DNA of 64,000 nucleotides from Rhodosporidiobolus odoratus (Eukaryota; Basidiomycota; Microbotryomycetes; Sporidiobolales; Sporidiobolaceae). The notes beneath the pieces were generated by a model that saw nothing but the letters and a program-made list of their open reading frames with translations, was not told the DNA's origin and searched no databases. Below, one piece after another: positions 33,875-45,053 of this stretch (position 1 is the stretch's first letter; the number at the start of each line of letters is the position of its first letter). Both the position numbers and the translations under genes were made by a program. The stretch is taken from the NCBI GenBank assembly GCA_034387635.1, contig JAOANU010000007.1:372001-436000 (forward strand), written 5' to 3'.

Positions 33875-34857
33875 GCTGACTTGCTCTGATGTAGAGTTTA
33901 GGACTCAAAGGAGCAGAACAAAGAGAGAGTTGGAGAAAAGAGCGAGCGGGAATTATGAAGAGGAGCGCAGCACCGCCTCGGATCGGTCCCCCTGTCTGTC
34001 TGAGACCCTTTTTTCTCCCGCTCTCTTCTTCTCTCCTCCCGCCTGTGAAACCACTCCTTCAGCCGCCCAGTACATCGCGAACTTTGCTCCTGCTTGAGAC
34101 GACTCGCAAATTGCAGACCCCGTTTTACGACCCCGCTTCTCGCGATGACCCTTTTCCTTCTCGCCTGTTCCCGCTTTATCCGCTTGTGGTGCTTCCTCCT
34201 GCTCAATAGTAACCTCTTCCACATGCACGGTCCGTTCCGAGAACTAATGCTGCTACAAGGGAGGTACCAGTCCCTCTCTCCATACCAATGACGCGCCGAA
34301 CCGTTTTTGACAACGCCGATTGCATGTGTCGTGTTTGCGCGTGATGGCAAGACATGAGAGCGACTTGGACGACGCACAGGTACTCGGATGCCGACTACGC
34401 CTGGTGACCGTTGCAGAGCTTCATTGATGTCCAGCGCGTCAACACAGCGAAGCAAAAAGAAACAAGAAAACCTGACTTCCCCTTCTCGCAATGATCACCG
34501 CTGCCGCCCTGTCCCGCCCATGCTTGCCCAATACTCTGTAGGACGCCGGTCTCCGTCTAATGTGCTGCCACATCTCAGGACTGTCTAGCTCGTTGGAGTC
34601 TCTCGTTTCTTTCCTCCTCTCGACCTTCTCAATCGCGATTCCGAGCTTCGTGCTCGTAGACCAATCGTAGACTCACAATCCAAGACGTGATCAGCAGCGA
34701 CGTGAAGCTGCAGAAAGGCCAGATACATTTCAAGATGTGACCCAATGCATCGCTGTACAAACCAGCAGTGAGGATGGCGCACTGACCGAGTTCGACTCAA
34801 GACTGTATGTTGCCTTCCAATCTTCCTACATACTGCTAGATTTTGAACCTGACGAGG
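33875..34857. other. Intergenic, about 1 kb
   Basis: Upstream of the Mid2-like gene and downstream of the Zn2Cys6 factor (both minus). Should hold the promoter of the former and the 3' UTR of the latter. Open frames on both strands lack motifs. Confidence 0.5.
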
Positions 34858-37800
34858 TTACCAAGTCGCCGCCAACTGATCCAACAACCCCTCTTCATCC
34901 CCTGGGGACCCAAGACCTCCGGCAGCCCAATCCCCTGAATTGGCAATCGTATCAAAGAAAGACGAGTAATCCGGTTCAAACGGCGCAGATCCGGTCGGCA
35001 GGGTAGCGGGGACAATGTCGAAGGCTGTCGTGGTTGTTGCAGTGTTGGCCATAGCACTTGCGGCGGCTTGGGCGAAGGAGAAGGGCGGATGAGGTGGCGC
35101 AAGGGAGGGGATAGAAAAGGGGCGAGGAAGAGTAGCTGATTGTATCAGGGCGGCGGGGTTAGGTTGCTCTCGCGCGGCGATTTCACGGGAGACGCGCTTA
35201 AGGACCTTTGCGGATGGGAAGTCGATCAGCTTATGAGCTTCCGGGCTAGAGCAGTGCGACTTACTTGTGCGAAGCTTTCCAAAGCTGGTGGTGGGGCTGA
35301 TGCCATTGAATGAGCTGCTTTAGTTGTCCTCCGCCTTTCCTCCTCGACGCATAGGGCGCTGCGGTCGAGGCTAAGTGTCAGCATAGCTCAGTCGCGTGCA
35401 GACTGGACTGGGCCGAAGACGCACGCGAGAATCTTCCTTCCCTCCTCCACAACCACGGTCAGCGCCGGTGTCGCGACCTGCGTATCAAAAATGGCGCGGG
35501 CCTTGAGTAGAATGTCACGATTCTGCGACAGCGAGAAAAGCATTGCGTAAGCCGGGAGAACACGCAAACACGGTAGGGCAGACCCGATGTACCTCCTTGA
35601 TCTCTTTCTCGGAAGCGTCGTTGTCGATACCATGGAAGCTGTCCATCATCAAGACGATGGAGCTCGCCAAGGTGCCGGTATAGACTACCAGCGGTGTCGC
35701 CGAATCCGATCAGTTCATGCCAACACATGCTCGAACGGGAGGTAACTAAGTGGGGAAAAGACCTACCCCACCATCGACTAGTCTCCAACCCCAGCATACT
35801 CACATTGCTGAGAATCAGTTTCTTCGCAGAACTGATGCATTGTTCTGTAGAATAAGCGTAAGGAGAGTTTGGCAGATAACCCCGGCCGAGTAAAGGGCGG
35901 TTGAGGCGGATCAATCGGGAGAGGACCTGCGGAGTAAGAAGCGGTGAGCTTGTACAGGCTTGGGAAAAGAAACAAGACGAACGTCTTCATGGAGACAAGC
36001 GCGCTCGTAAGCTACCCGAGACGAGTCGATTTGGACCAGTCTGTCGGCGAAAACCTCGGGAACGTCTTCGAAAACCTGACGGAAAGCCTGCAGACAACAG
36101 GTTCAGCCTTGCTGAATTGTCATGAAGACCAAGGCAGGGGTTATGACGTACCTTATCTTGCACGAGCACAGCAGCGTAGGAAAAGGCGTCGTCGGAAAGC
36201 ACGAGTTCATCGAGGGCGCGGCGGATTTGTTCAGCCGTCTTGCATTGTACGAGCTGAAAAGAAGCGTCCTATGGAAGCAGAAGCGAAAGTCAGTCATCCG
36301 TCTGTGCGTTCTGGAGAGTAAGAGAGAGGGAGTGCGCTGACGGTGTAGACGGTGAGAGGGTGAGGTGCCGGTGTCCGCCAGTCTGTTCGCGACAGCTCGC
36401 GCTGGTTCAGGTTCAGTGGTCGAGCAGTGTTGTCTGTGTATATGTGGAGAGGTATCAGCATACGCCACGAGAAAGGTATACCGAAGGACGCACATTGCGA
36501 GGGGTGAAGTAGCTGCAAAAAGGAACCGGGGAGATCTCGCACGAAGAAGCACAGGCAGACAAACGTACATAGCACCTCAAGCTCGGAGAATCACTCGTCC
36601 AACTATCAATATTGACCAAATGATTGAACAGCCTGACCGCCGTCTCCCTCTTGAGGGCATTCGAACCCGGCGGGAGTGCTGGATCATCAGGCGGCATCGT
36701 TTTCGGGTTCGAACCTAAGCGGTGCAGCCCCAATTGTTGGGCGCAGCGAACAGCGGAGGAGATCCAGCCGAGGATGCGTCCTTGCTGGCCGGAAGAGGAG
36801 GAGAGTTGGATGTACTGTGTCATGAGGAGGATGCATCTAAAAAGGTAGCGAACAGTTGAGCGAACTTATCTATTCGAAGTGAAGTGGACGGAAATGACGC
36901 TTACTGAATGGTCCGAATGCGAGGTGTGCCGCCCCATTCACCCAACTGCAAGGCTCGTAAAGCCGCATCGTGCCAGACCGACGGCAGGTCCTTCAAATCC
37001 TGCTCAGAGAGCCCGCGGAAGAGGGATAGGTCTTTTGCGCCGTGGGGTCGCGAGAAGAAGCCTTCTAGGGAGAGAGCGAGGACCTGGCATGAAGACGGGG
37101 TGAGCGCGGGCCCCAGACGGAGGGGAAATGAGAAGGGCGCGTGAAGAAAAGCGAGGCGAAGCCCGGGAGGATGTCGACGGACCATACACAAGCATGCGAT
37201 CCACAGCGGGTCAAGCAGATCCTGCCTGCCACCCTCCTTCATCTGCACATACCGGTCATGCTCCACCGGAAATGCGACCGGGTCAAGCACTCTGAAATCC
37301 CATTCCATCTCGGTGAAGTACTGCCGAGCGGATGCGAATGAGCCGCCTTTCCCAATAGGAGAGGGAAAGATGGACAGGACGAGAGGAAGACTCACTTTGC
37401 GAATCAAGAACGTCGCGATCTCGGCGTCAGGCAATACGGCGAAGATCTGCGCGAGCGCCTCGTTGCGCACAGAAGGCAGGTCCCCGGTCGAGACGGCCAA
37501 GTCGAGTCCAAGTCGAACGGCGCTCCCTGCGCGATGAGAAGGGTCAATAATCGGCAGGCATAGCGGAAGAGCGCCGATGGAGGACATACGCGGTCTACCG
37601 TCTTGATCGTAGCTGAGTGGTTCGGCAAGGATGCTGGTCAACGCGGACGTGAGCTCCATGTCGATGACCTTGACGTAGCTGCAGAAGGGTCGGTAAGCGA
37701 GGTCAGTCAGCAGCAAGGTGAAGAGCGCGGAGAGTAACGCACTTGTACCGCTTGACGTTGGTCTGCGCAGCAGCATGCAAAGCCTGCAACACAGGCACCC

Positions 37801-38829
37801 TTGCCCCGAACGTTTTCTCCTCGAGGTCTGCTACAGCATCCTCCGTATCTGATAAAGCCTGCTTCAGATCCTCCTCATTCCCTTCAGCCACTGTCACTGA
37901 GTCTCCGGCAGGGAGTGAGGTGGCACCGTTCTGTGGCGAGGGCACTTGAGCCGAAGGGTGTGAGGAATAGGGATGAGGAGGTGGTAGAGGTTGTGAAGCG
38001 TAAGAGTGTGCCGAGGCGGACAACGAGGCGGCAGGCGAAGGATGTTGAGTCAAAGGTGCAGTGTATACGGCAGGAGAGGAGAAGATCCGAGGGGGGTGTT
38101 GGTGAAAGAGGCCTTCGAGGTGGGTGAGCCGTCGGGACAGCGAGCGGACTTCGCTATTCAGGGCGTAGGGGGTCACGGGGTCGTCATCGTCGAAGGAGCA
38201 GAAGTCTGTGCGCTTGCGGCGGACGCAGGCAGAGCAGGGAATTTTGCGGTCGCATCTATGGCCGGTAAAAACACAAGAAACAGAAACGATCAGTAGAGGA
38301 AACGGAGATCTGTATCGTACAGACTCGAGCGTGGGTGTAGGGTTTGCCAGTCGGGGCGGAAGAGGACTGACTTGATCTTTCTCCGCTGGCACTCTCCGCA
38401 ACTCAAAGGCAGCCGCTTTTTCCTTTTCACTTCGGCCCCATCCTCACCATCGTCGTCGTCTTCCGACTCGTGCACCGGGATAGAGGCGGATTTCTTGCTG
38501 CGTGTAGCTCCAGAGGTGCTCGTCCTTGCTCGTTTCTTAGCCGGTGCGGGGTCGTTGTGGTCTTGAGGAGTGGGGGCGGTGGTAGAAGGGCCAGCCGGAG
38601 GAGCGGGAGGGTAAGGGTAGGGGCAAGGGTGAGGGTGGGACGGGAGATGGTAGGGAGGGTAAGGGTAAGGGTAAGGTTGCATGAGCCTCGGGTCGTAGTA
38701 AGGCTGAGTATGAGAGTCTCCCGGCAGGTGCGAGTGATCCGGTGGAGGAGGACTCGGAGAGACGCCGGCGGAGTGCGCCGGTGAGGGGTGGACTGGTGTA
38801 CTCTGCTGCGATAGCCTTGGTGGTGGCAT
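34858..38829 (-). CDS. Zn2Cys6 fungal transcription factor
   Basis: Nuclear regulator of the Gal4-like zinc-cluster class. The ATG at 38829 opens MPPPRLSQQSTPVHPSPAHS, then a Pro/Tyr/His-rich segment and a basic stretch (KRKKRLPLS). The zinc cluster spans an intron: CGECQRRKIK joined to CDRKIPCSACVRRKRTDFC, six Cys with standard spacing. A heptad-like segment follows (ALNSEVRSLSRRLTHLEGLF). The middle region contains fungal_trans-type sequence: LLMTQYIQLSSSSGQQGR, SSAVRCAQQLGLHRLGSN, AVRLFNHLVNIDSW. The C-terminus is Asn/Thr/Pro-rich, ending EEGLLDQLAATW, stop at 34858, and may be an activation domain. At least ten introns; some internal exon ends are not fixed. Target genes cannot be inferred. 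Divergent from the LRRC40-like gene, 264 bp apart. Confidence 0.87.
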
Positions 38830-39093
38830 TGTGCTTGGTTGGTCCGCTGTACGACAGCGATAATCAAGCGAGTCTGTGGAGCGAGTAGTCGACGATCATT
38901 CTCTACTACTATCATCGATACCATCTACAATCTACAGCAAGTACGACCCAACAGCGCGTCCAGGACTACTGCCTCTGTCGCATCTCCCCTCGCCACGAGC
39001 CATACAGAGTCACCCAATCCTGTTCAACCTGTCCTCGCTTCTCCTTCAACAAGTTGCTCCCCCGACTGTCGACTCTCGACCTAGACGGCCGCA
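38830..39093. promoter_or_regulatory. Shared divergent promoter region
   Basis: Only 264 bp separate the start of the Zn2Cys6 factor (-) and of the LRRC40-like gene (+), so both promoters must fit here. No specific binding site is recognised. Confidence 0.5.
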
Positions 39094-42000
39094 ATGCCAC
39101 CGCCTGCAACCCCAACCAAGTCAAGGATAACCTCACCCTTTTCTCCCTCGCCCTCTCAACCTCACGGGTCAACCCCCGCGCGAAGTACGAAACTAGGGGG
39201 AGCAGCCGCATCTCCACAAGGTCAGTCGACCTCCTTGCCGCCCGCACCACTCGGAACAAGTGCTCACTCTGGACTGATGCAGTCCGAGCCGCCCTCGCCG
39301 CATTGAGGAAGCAGCGTCAGGCCTCCGCCTCCTCCTCCTCCTCGCTCAACCAAGACTCACCAGCCAACTCTGCCGAGCCCGACGCCTTCTCAACTCGCGA
39401 GACTGGCACACGTAGACAGAGCGGTAGCGAGACGCACGCGAACGGCACGGCCGGATCTTCGGCAGGCTCACCCTTCGGGTCAAGAAGGGACGAGGTGGTG
39501 CTAGAGTGGGCAATCAAGGGGGAAGACAAGCTTATCGCAGAAGCCAAGAAGAGCGGTCCGTCTGTTCCCTGTCAGTGTGCTATAATGACCCAAAGGCTAA
39601 CCTGAACTCGTGCAGGCCGTCTGAACCTTGCCTCGCGCACGCTTTCCTCCGTCCCGAAAAGCGTATACTCCGCTCTCCTGCCTCGAACCTCGTCCTACCA
39701 TCCCTCGAACCGACAAAACAAGTCTCAATGTCGCCGTGACCCTCCAACAGACCTCAAGATAGCCTCTTTCGACGATGATGAGGCGGGAGAGAAAGAAGCG
39801 ACTTGGTATGAGCAGCAAGACTTGAAGACGCTCAACCTGTCGAGCAATGAACTTGCCAGTCTGGAAGATGAGATAGGGGGCTTCGAGGATCTGGAAGTGC
39901 TAGACGTGAGCTGCATTTCCTCCACTTCATCAATATACGCCTCGACCTTCTCAACTCTTCCTACTTATCTGTACCTTCGATGCAGCTGCATAACAATCTT
40001 CTAGCCTCCATACCAACCTCCTTAGCCAGCCTCGTCCACCTCACCTCCCTCAACCTCTCTCACAACCGCCTTTCCTCCTTCCCTCTTCAGCTGCTCAACC
40101 TTCGCCTCCTCCGCGACCTCAACCTGTCTGGCAACAACCTCTCGCACCTATGGCCACCAGACTGGAAGGTCGCACTCTCTGACGTGCTCAAGCCGCCTGG
40201 GGCTTCGCCCTCCGCCACCCCTGAAAGTCCCGACGCGGGCCAGTCTTTCTGGGATTCGTTCCCTTCTTCCCCGTTTCACCGCGCCAACCAGCGAGACAAC
40301 CTTCCGCACCCCTCGGTCTCTCGTGCACCTTTTCCTCTCCTCGCCACACTGTCCGTGGCCGAGAACCCTCTATCACGGGACGCTCTCACTCAAGAGGGCT
40401 TTGAACTGCCTCCACGGCTTACCAACCTCGATCTCTCGGATTGCGGCATTGTCGACACGGCTCTCCCTCGATCCCTCCTTGGCACGCTCAAGAACCTTGT
40501 TGAGCTCGACCTGTCGCGGAACGACCTCGCCGATGACCTCTTCTCATCCGAGTTCTTGCCTCTCCCGGCAAATGCTGCATCCTCCGACATGTTTGCCCCT
40601 GAACGCCTCTTCCCTTCCCTGCGACTCCTCGACCTTTCCGTCAACCCTATCGATTCCCTCGCGTCCGTTGAATCCTTCCTCGCCACCGCCGTCCGGCGCC
40701 CAATAACCTACATCGGTCTAGCCAAACCAATCCAGAACCTCATCTACGCTGAAGAGCGCACCCAACGGAGTGGACGGAGGATCGGAGTCCCGAAAGGGAC
40801 GGAATATGGAACGGAAGGCGTGGAAGTCGAGGTCAGGGTTAGGGAGTGTCTCTTGAGGGAAGAGCAGGTGAGACGGAGGAAGGCGTTTCCGCCTAGTGAG
40901 AGTAGTCGAGCGAGGGAGCAAAGCTGGGAGGAAGAGAAGACGATCAAGGCGGGATCACTGGCGCCTGCGGCGGCGGCTGTTCCCGCACCTTTACCTACAG
41001 CACGACGACCCCGCTCGCCGTCGCCACCTCCTTCACCTTCTCCCGCGCCTTCACTCTCTGTACCAGGGTCTCGGGCCGCCTCTCCAGCGACTCCTTCTCG
41101 CCGTGCGGTTGTCCTCGAAGATTGGGAAGTCGAGGCTGCTGCGGGATTGTCTACGCCAGCTGGACGAAGAAGGGCGGCAGCGCAGGCTGCAAGAGAGCGT
41201 GCGGAGAAGATGCAGAGGGAGGAGGCGGACAAGGAGAGGTTGCGACTGGAGAAGGAGAGGGAAGCGGCGGAGGAGAGAAGCAGGGAGACAGAAAGGGGGG
41301 AAGCAGAGGAGATGAGGGTTAGGATGGACAATGTCCGGCTGACGCGGAAGAGCGACGGCAGTGGCAGTCAGGCTAGCGATTCAACCATGCCGCCGCCTTA
41401 TTCTCCACGTCCAGCTTCTCCGTCTCCGTCACCTGTTCCTGCACAGTCTTCCCATTCTGCCGAATCACCAGCCACATTGACCTTAACGGAGGCTTCACCG
41501 TCCGATCCTGCAGTCTACCTCGTCTCCAGCGTAATGACAACATTGCCCAACTCCCGCACCTCAATCAACCTATCCTCCCGTTCTCTCTCGTCCGTTCCGA
41601 TTCCGGCGTCGGGCTCAACGCCCGCCTCTCTCGCGTCCCCCACGACGCTCGACCTCTCCCGCAACCTTCTCTCCTCCTTCCCGTCCCGAGCCCTCGAAAC
41701 ATGGGGCTGGGGCTCAACCCTCCGCTCGGTCAGCCTCGCGCACAACCGCCTCGGCGCAATCGAGCTCCTCTCCACCCCGCTCTCGCCTCGAGGCGGACTC
41801 TTCCCCGTTCTCGAAACGCTCGACCTATCTCGCAATCAACTCTCCTCGAGCCTTTCTTCGCCCTTCCCATCAGCGCCATCGGGGGAGAAGACTAGTGGTG
41901 AACTAGTGCCTTTACTCTCCGTTCTTGCCGCCCTGGCCCCCAACCTCGTCAAGCTCAATCTGCAGCACAACCGACTTACCTCTCTCGCGGGCGTTTCCGC

Positions 42001-42462
42001 ACTGTTGCTACCACCCGTACCACCAGTGATTGCAGCGACCGGTGATTCGAAGAGTCAAGAGGGGAGGAGGGGAAGAGGGTTGGAGCACCTCAACGTGAGC
42101 GAGAACAAGATCACCGATGTGTCTGGGTTATGTGAGACGGCAGTGGAGTATGCGGGGTTGAAGAGGGCGGAGAGGGAGATGAGGTGGAGGCTCGAGGAGG
42201 TGGATCTGGGTTCTAACGAAATTAGCCGGGTAGGTTCATCTATCTCTTTCTTTTTCTCTCGCTTCTTTCCCTTCCTCCTTTTTGTACTGACTTTGTCACT
42301 GGGTACACACAGCTTCCTCCGCAACTGGGTCACCTCCCTATACATCTCGTGCTTCACTTAAACGGGAACACGTTTAGGATACCGAGGCGAGAGGTGTATG
42401 AGAATGCGACCGAGAAGAGGGTGATCCCTTGGTTGAGGGAGTGGTTGGAGAACCTAGGTTGA
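39094..42462 (+). CDS. Leucine-rich-repeat protein, LRRC40-like
   Basis: Scaffold-type LRR protein, function unknown. The ATG at 39094 gives MPPPATPTKSRITSPFSPSP, spliced (phase 1, acceptor near 39281) to VRAALAALRKQRQAS. After IAEAKKSG an intron leads to RLNLASRTLSSVPKSVYSAL and, later, WYEQQDLKTLNLSSNELASL. Vertebrate LRRC40 has the same order (KxxRxSGxLNLxxRxLxxVP, then WWEQTDLTKL). Canonical repeats follow (LHNNLLASIPTSLASLVHLT, SLNLSHNRLSSFPLQL), interrupted by a low-complexity and Arg/Glu coiled-coil-like insert (40900-41340), then further repeats to VDLGSNEISR. The last exon after ~42312 ends LNGNTFRIPRREVYEN then WLREWLENLG, matching the LRRC40 end style (GNPFRVPR). Stop at 42460. The insert makes it larger than animal LRRC40. 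Confidence 0.83.
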
Positions 42463-43266
42463 GTGCTGCGGTCGGACGGTCTTGTCAGTGTATAGTATAG
42501 CTAGCGTCTACGGCTGCATAAGGCATTATAACATGGCGCAGTTTCTGCTTTTCCTTGACATGGACCTGCGATGGAGGCGAGGATAAAACAGTGGCTATTT
42601 CGCATTTCATGCTAGGAGTCTACACGCTTTCCTGAACCTACAGGATGGGAGACATCCTCGCTCTGGTGCTTCATCCAGAGATTGATTTCGAAAATGACCG
42701 GTCCTCCGATTCTGCAACGCAAACAATTCAGCCATTACCCATCACCTTCATACAGAAAGAGTCAGGGCTTACAGAGAACAGGCAGGTCGAGGAAGAAACG
42801 GAAGGAGGGTCGAGGCGGATCGCACCGTGCAAGCTGCAGCAGATCACCCCGGGCTCAGTCCACAAACCAAGTAGGGAGCAGGAAAGGCATGACTCACAGG
42901 TGTAACGATGACCTCGAGCACGATGGAGAGAGGAGGGAGACGACTGCACCCAGGGATGACACTGCAGAGACAGGAGTCAGATCAGCAGTCTGTTCATGAG
43001 AGGCAGGAAGAGGGAGTGAAGGAAGGAGGAGGACGATGAACTTACAGGAGAACTCTGACCCCCTCTGAGAGGTGAGCCAGAGGTATGAGGTGCAGTGAAG
43101 AGAAGGAAGGAGAGAGACGAATCCCCGTCGCTTCTCGCTTTATAGTCTAGTTTGACCTCCTGTCTCCGGTAACTCCGTGACCTTCTCACTCCCCTCTTCT
43201 CGGGTTCCACCTCTCTTACCCTTCTCTCCTTTGTCCTTCCCTCTGGCTCACGTTCACCTGAGCAGC
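42463..43266. other. Intergenic, about 0.8 kb
   Basis: Same-strand spacer between the LRRC40-like gene and the small unknown gene. No gene or RNA recognised. Confidence 0.5.
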
Positions 43267-43888
43267 ATGGCCGACACTCCAATGGCAGACCCCGACCCTG
43301 AGCTTGTCATTGCAGCCGACTTCGCTCAAGCCCTCAGCAACTATGGTCCGCCTCACTTAACCCCTCAGCCACCACCTCCCCTTCATCTACAAGCTCTAGC
43401 ACAGCGCTGTGCTCTACTAGCCTTGTGGCACCACGGTTCAGCGGAATCGGATTTTGGTACAGTCCCTCTTCCCCTGGCTCCTTCTCCCGTCCTCACCGGT
43501 CTCACTGACTCCTGTCCTCCACCTCCAGTCCTCTTTCAGCAACTTGTCCTCTTTACCTACAATGCATGCCAATATGTGAACCGCGCACCGCATACCTTGG
43601 CTGAAGCCGACCTTGTCGTCACAACTTTCTGCAACACCTTTCAACCCTTCCTTCAGCGATTCTCACAGACCTCAACTTCAAGCCCATCTGTTAGACCTCT
43701 TCTGCAAAATCTGCACTACATCCTGCGCAACTCAACTCAAGGGCAGGCCCTATTGGTATGACCTTTTTCTGCTCCCTCATGACCACTCGATTCACCCGCC
43801 TTTATTTCGCAGGAGGCTTGGCACCTGCTGCTTCTGCTGCTTGTACCCCTCCAGCAATCTCGTAAACGTCGCCCTGCATCTCCATAGC
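43267..43888 (+). CDS. Small hypothetical protein, 3' end overlapping the antisense neighbour
   Basis: Not recognised. The ATG at 43267 gives MADTPMADPDPELVIAADFA and LHLQALAQRCALLALWHHGS. A phase-1 intron (GTACAG donor near 43456, acceptor near 43529) joins ESDF to VLFQQLVLFTYNACQYVNRA, then ADLVVTTFCNTFQPFLQRF and LLQNLHYILRNSTQGQALL. The sequence is helical and Leu-rich. If unspliced, it stops at 43759 (ALLV). If the GTATGA donor there is spliced to the CGCAG acceptor at 43812, it adds EAWHLLLLLLVPLQQSRKRR and stops at 43888. The longer form overlaps the last exon of the minus-strand hydrolase-like gene. No family claimed; length about 150-190 residues. Confidence 0.55.
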
Positions 43889-44934
43889 GGACCGCCGCAA
43901 CAGAGTCTCCGACCAGAACCTGCGCGAACAGGAGCGAGAAACAGTCGGTCTCGGTCATGGAAAACGAACGGCGACAAAGGAGGACGCGAGAGACGAACCG
44001 CATGATCTCTCGCCACTCGTCCATCCCCCTCGGCATCCCCTCGCGACCTCTTCCCCCCTCGAGCTTGATCTCCTTCACGCTCTCAAACCCCTTCTTCCAA
44101 CTCGCAACGCCTACCATCCTCTCTTCCATCGTCGTCCTCCTGTAGACCACTGCCACTTTTGTCCGAGCTTTGACAGTCAGAGTCGGGTGAGAGAGCAGCG
44201 GGGCAGAGATAGATACGACGGAGCCGAGATGAGATTCGGGAGAGTGGGCGCGAGACCAGTGGAGGGCTAGTTCGGCGGCGCAGGATCCGCCTTGGGCGAA
44301 ACCGAGAAGGTGCAGTTGGGAGGGGTGCCAGGCGCAGCCTGAGGTGGCCGACGAAGAGGGATTTGAGGAGGACGAGGACGAGGATGAGCAGGAAGGAGCG
44401 AGGGGGGCGCAGAGGTACTCGATGACTTTGGTTAGGAGGGAGAGCGTGGCGGTAGGATTTGGATTGTGGACGACTGCGAAGTGGGAGAAGACGAGGTCAG
44501 TCTGCGACATAACGATGAAACGGAAAATGTCGAGAGGAAAAAATGGTGGTTTGGAGAGAGAACGCACTCTCTCCCAAGGAATCAAAGGAGTCCCACCACT
44601 GATAGGCATCCTCTTCGAGTAGAGGGACTCGTTGGGGGGCTTGAAGGGCGAGTACGGCGGTTTGAGGGAGGTTCAGGGACTGGCCGAGTTGCGAGAAGGG
44701 TTGGAGGGTATCGCCTGCGGGTACGAGGGGTTCCTGAGTGGTTTAGGGGGTGTTGAGGGAGAGGATGAGCCTACCTAGACCGTGTAAGAGGATGAGGAGG
44801 TTGCTGTCTGTTCCATCTCTTGAAGGGAAATAATTGAACGCGAGGGAGTGGTCGACTCGCTTGAGATCAGGTGTTGGGTGGTTCTTGAGGGTCTGTAGTT
44901 GCTTTAGAATGATCTCGGGTGCGGTAGTTGCCAT
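43802..44934 (-). CDS. Alpha/beta-hydrolase-fold protein (LYPLA/esterase-like) with Ala at the nucleophile position
   Basis: The ATG at 44934 gives MATTAPEIILKQLQTLKNHP. Then NLLILLHGLG joins by a short intron (GTAGGC donor, CCCGCAG acceptor) to DTLQPFSQLGQSLNLPQTA. LALQAPQRVPLLEEDAYQWW and DSFDSLGE follow, the usual oxyanion and substrate-loop region of phospholipase/carboxylesterase-like proteins. The nucleophile elbow reads LLGFAQGGSCAAEL: G-x-Ala-x-G instead of G-x-Ser-x-G, with a Ser three residues later. The last splice (MR joined to FWSETLLRRSAMEMQG) leads to AEAAGAKPPAK, stop at 43802. It may be a non-catalytic member or use a displaced residue. Divergent from the POL32-like gene by only 119 bp. 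Confidence 0.8.
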
Positions 44935-45053
44935 TCTAGAGTGTTTGAATGGTTTAGATAACAAATTCGCGTCGAGCAACGCCTTTGCAATATTCCAATC
45001 TCCCCTGTCTCTCTCTCTCTCATCGCTCTCGATCTGCTTGACAATAAGCCACT
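44935..45053. promoter_or_regulatory. Very short divergent promoter region
   Basis: 119 bp between start codons of the hydrolase-like gene (-) and the polymerase delta subunit (+), with a CT-dinucleotide run near 45009-45019. Any promoter elements must be shared or lie within the 5' UTRs. Confidence 0.5.

Noticed and set aside
36706..36716. gggttcgaacc, a possible tRNA B box
   Set aside because: No A box, acceptor stem or anticodon arm fits around it, and it lies in a conserved coding exon (AQQLGLHRLGSN) of the Zn2Cys6 factor.
38600..38690. Tandem gggtaa units resembling an interstitial telomere repeat
   Set aside because: The unit is TAAGGG, not TTAGGG, and on the minus strand it encodes the Pro/Tyr run of the Zn2Cys6 factor; it is coding low complexity.
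39980..42361. The 793-codon frame as a complete gene
   Set aside because: It is the long middle exon of the LRRC40-like gene; conserved sequence extends upstream and past 42312 through introns.
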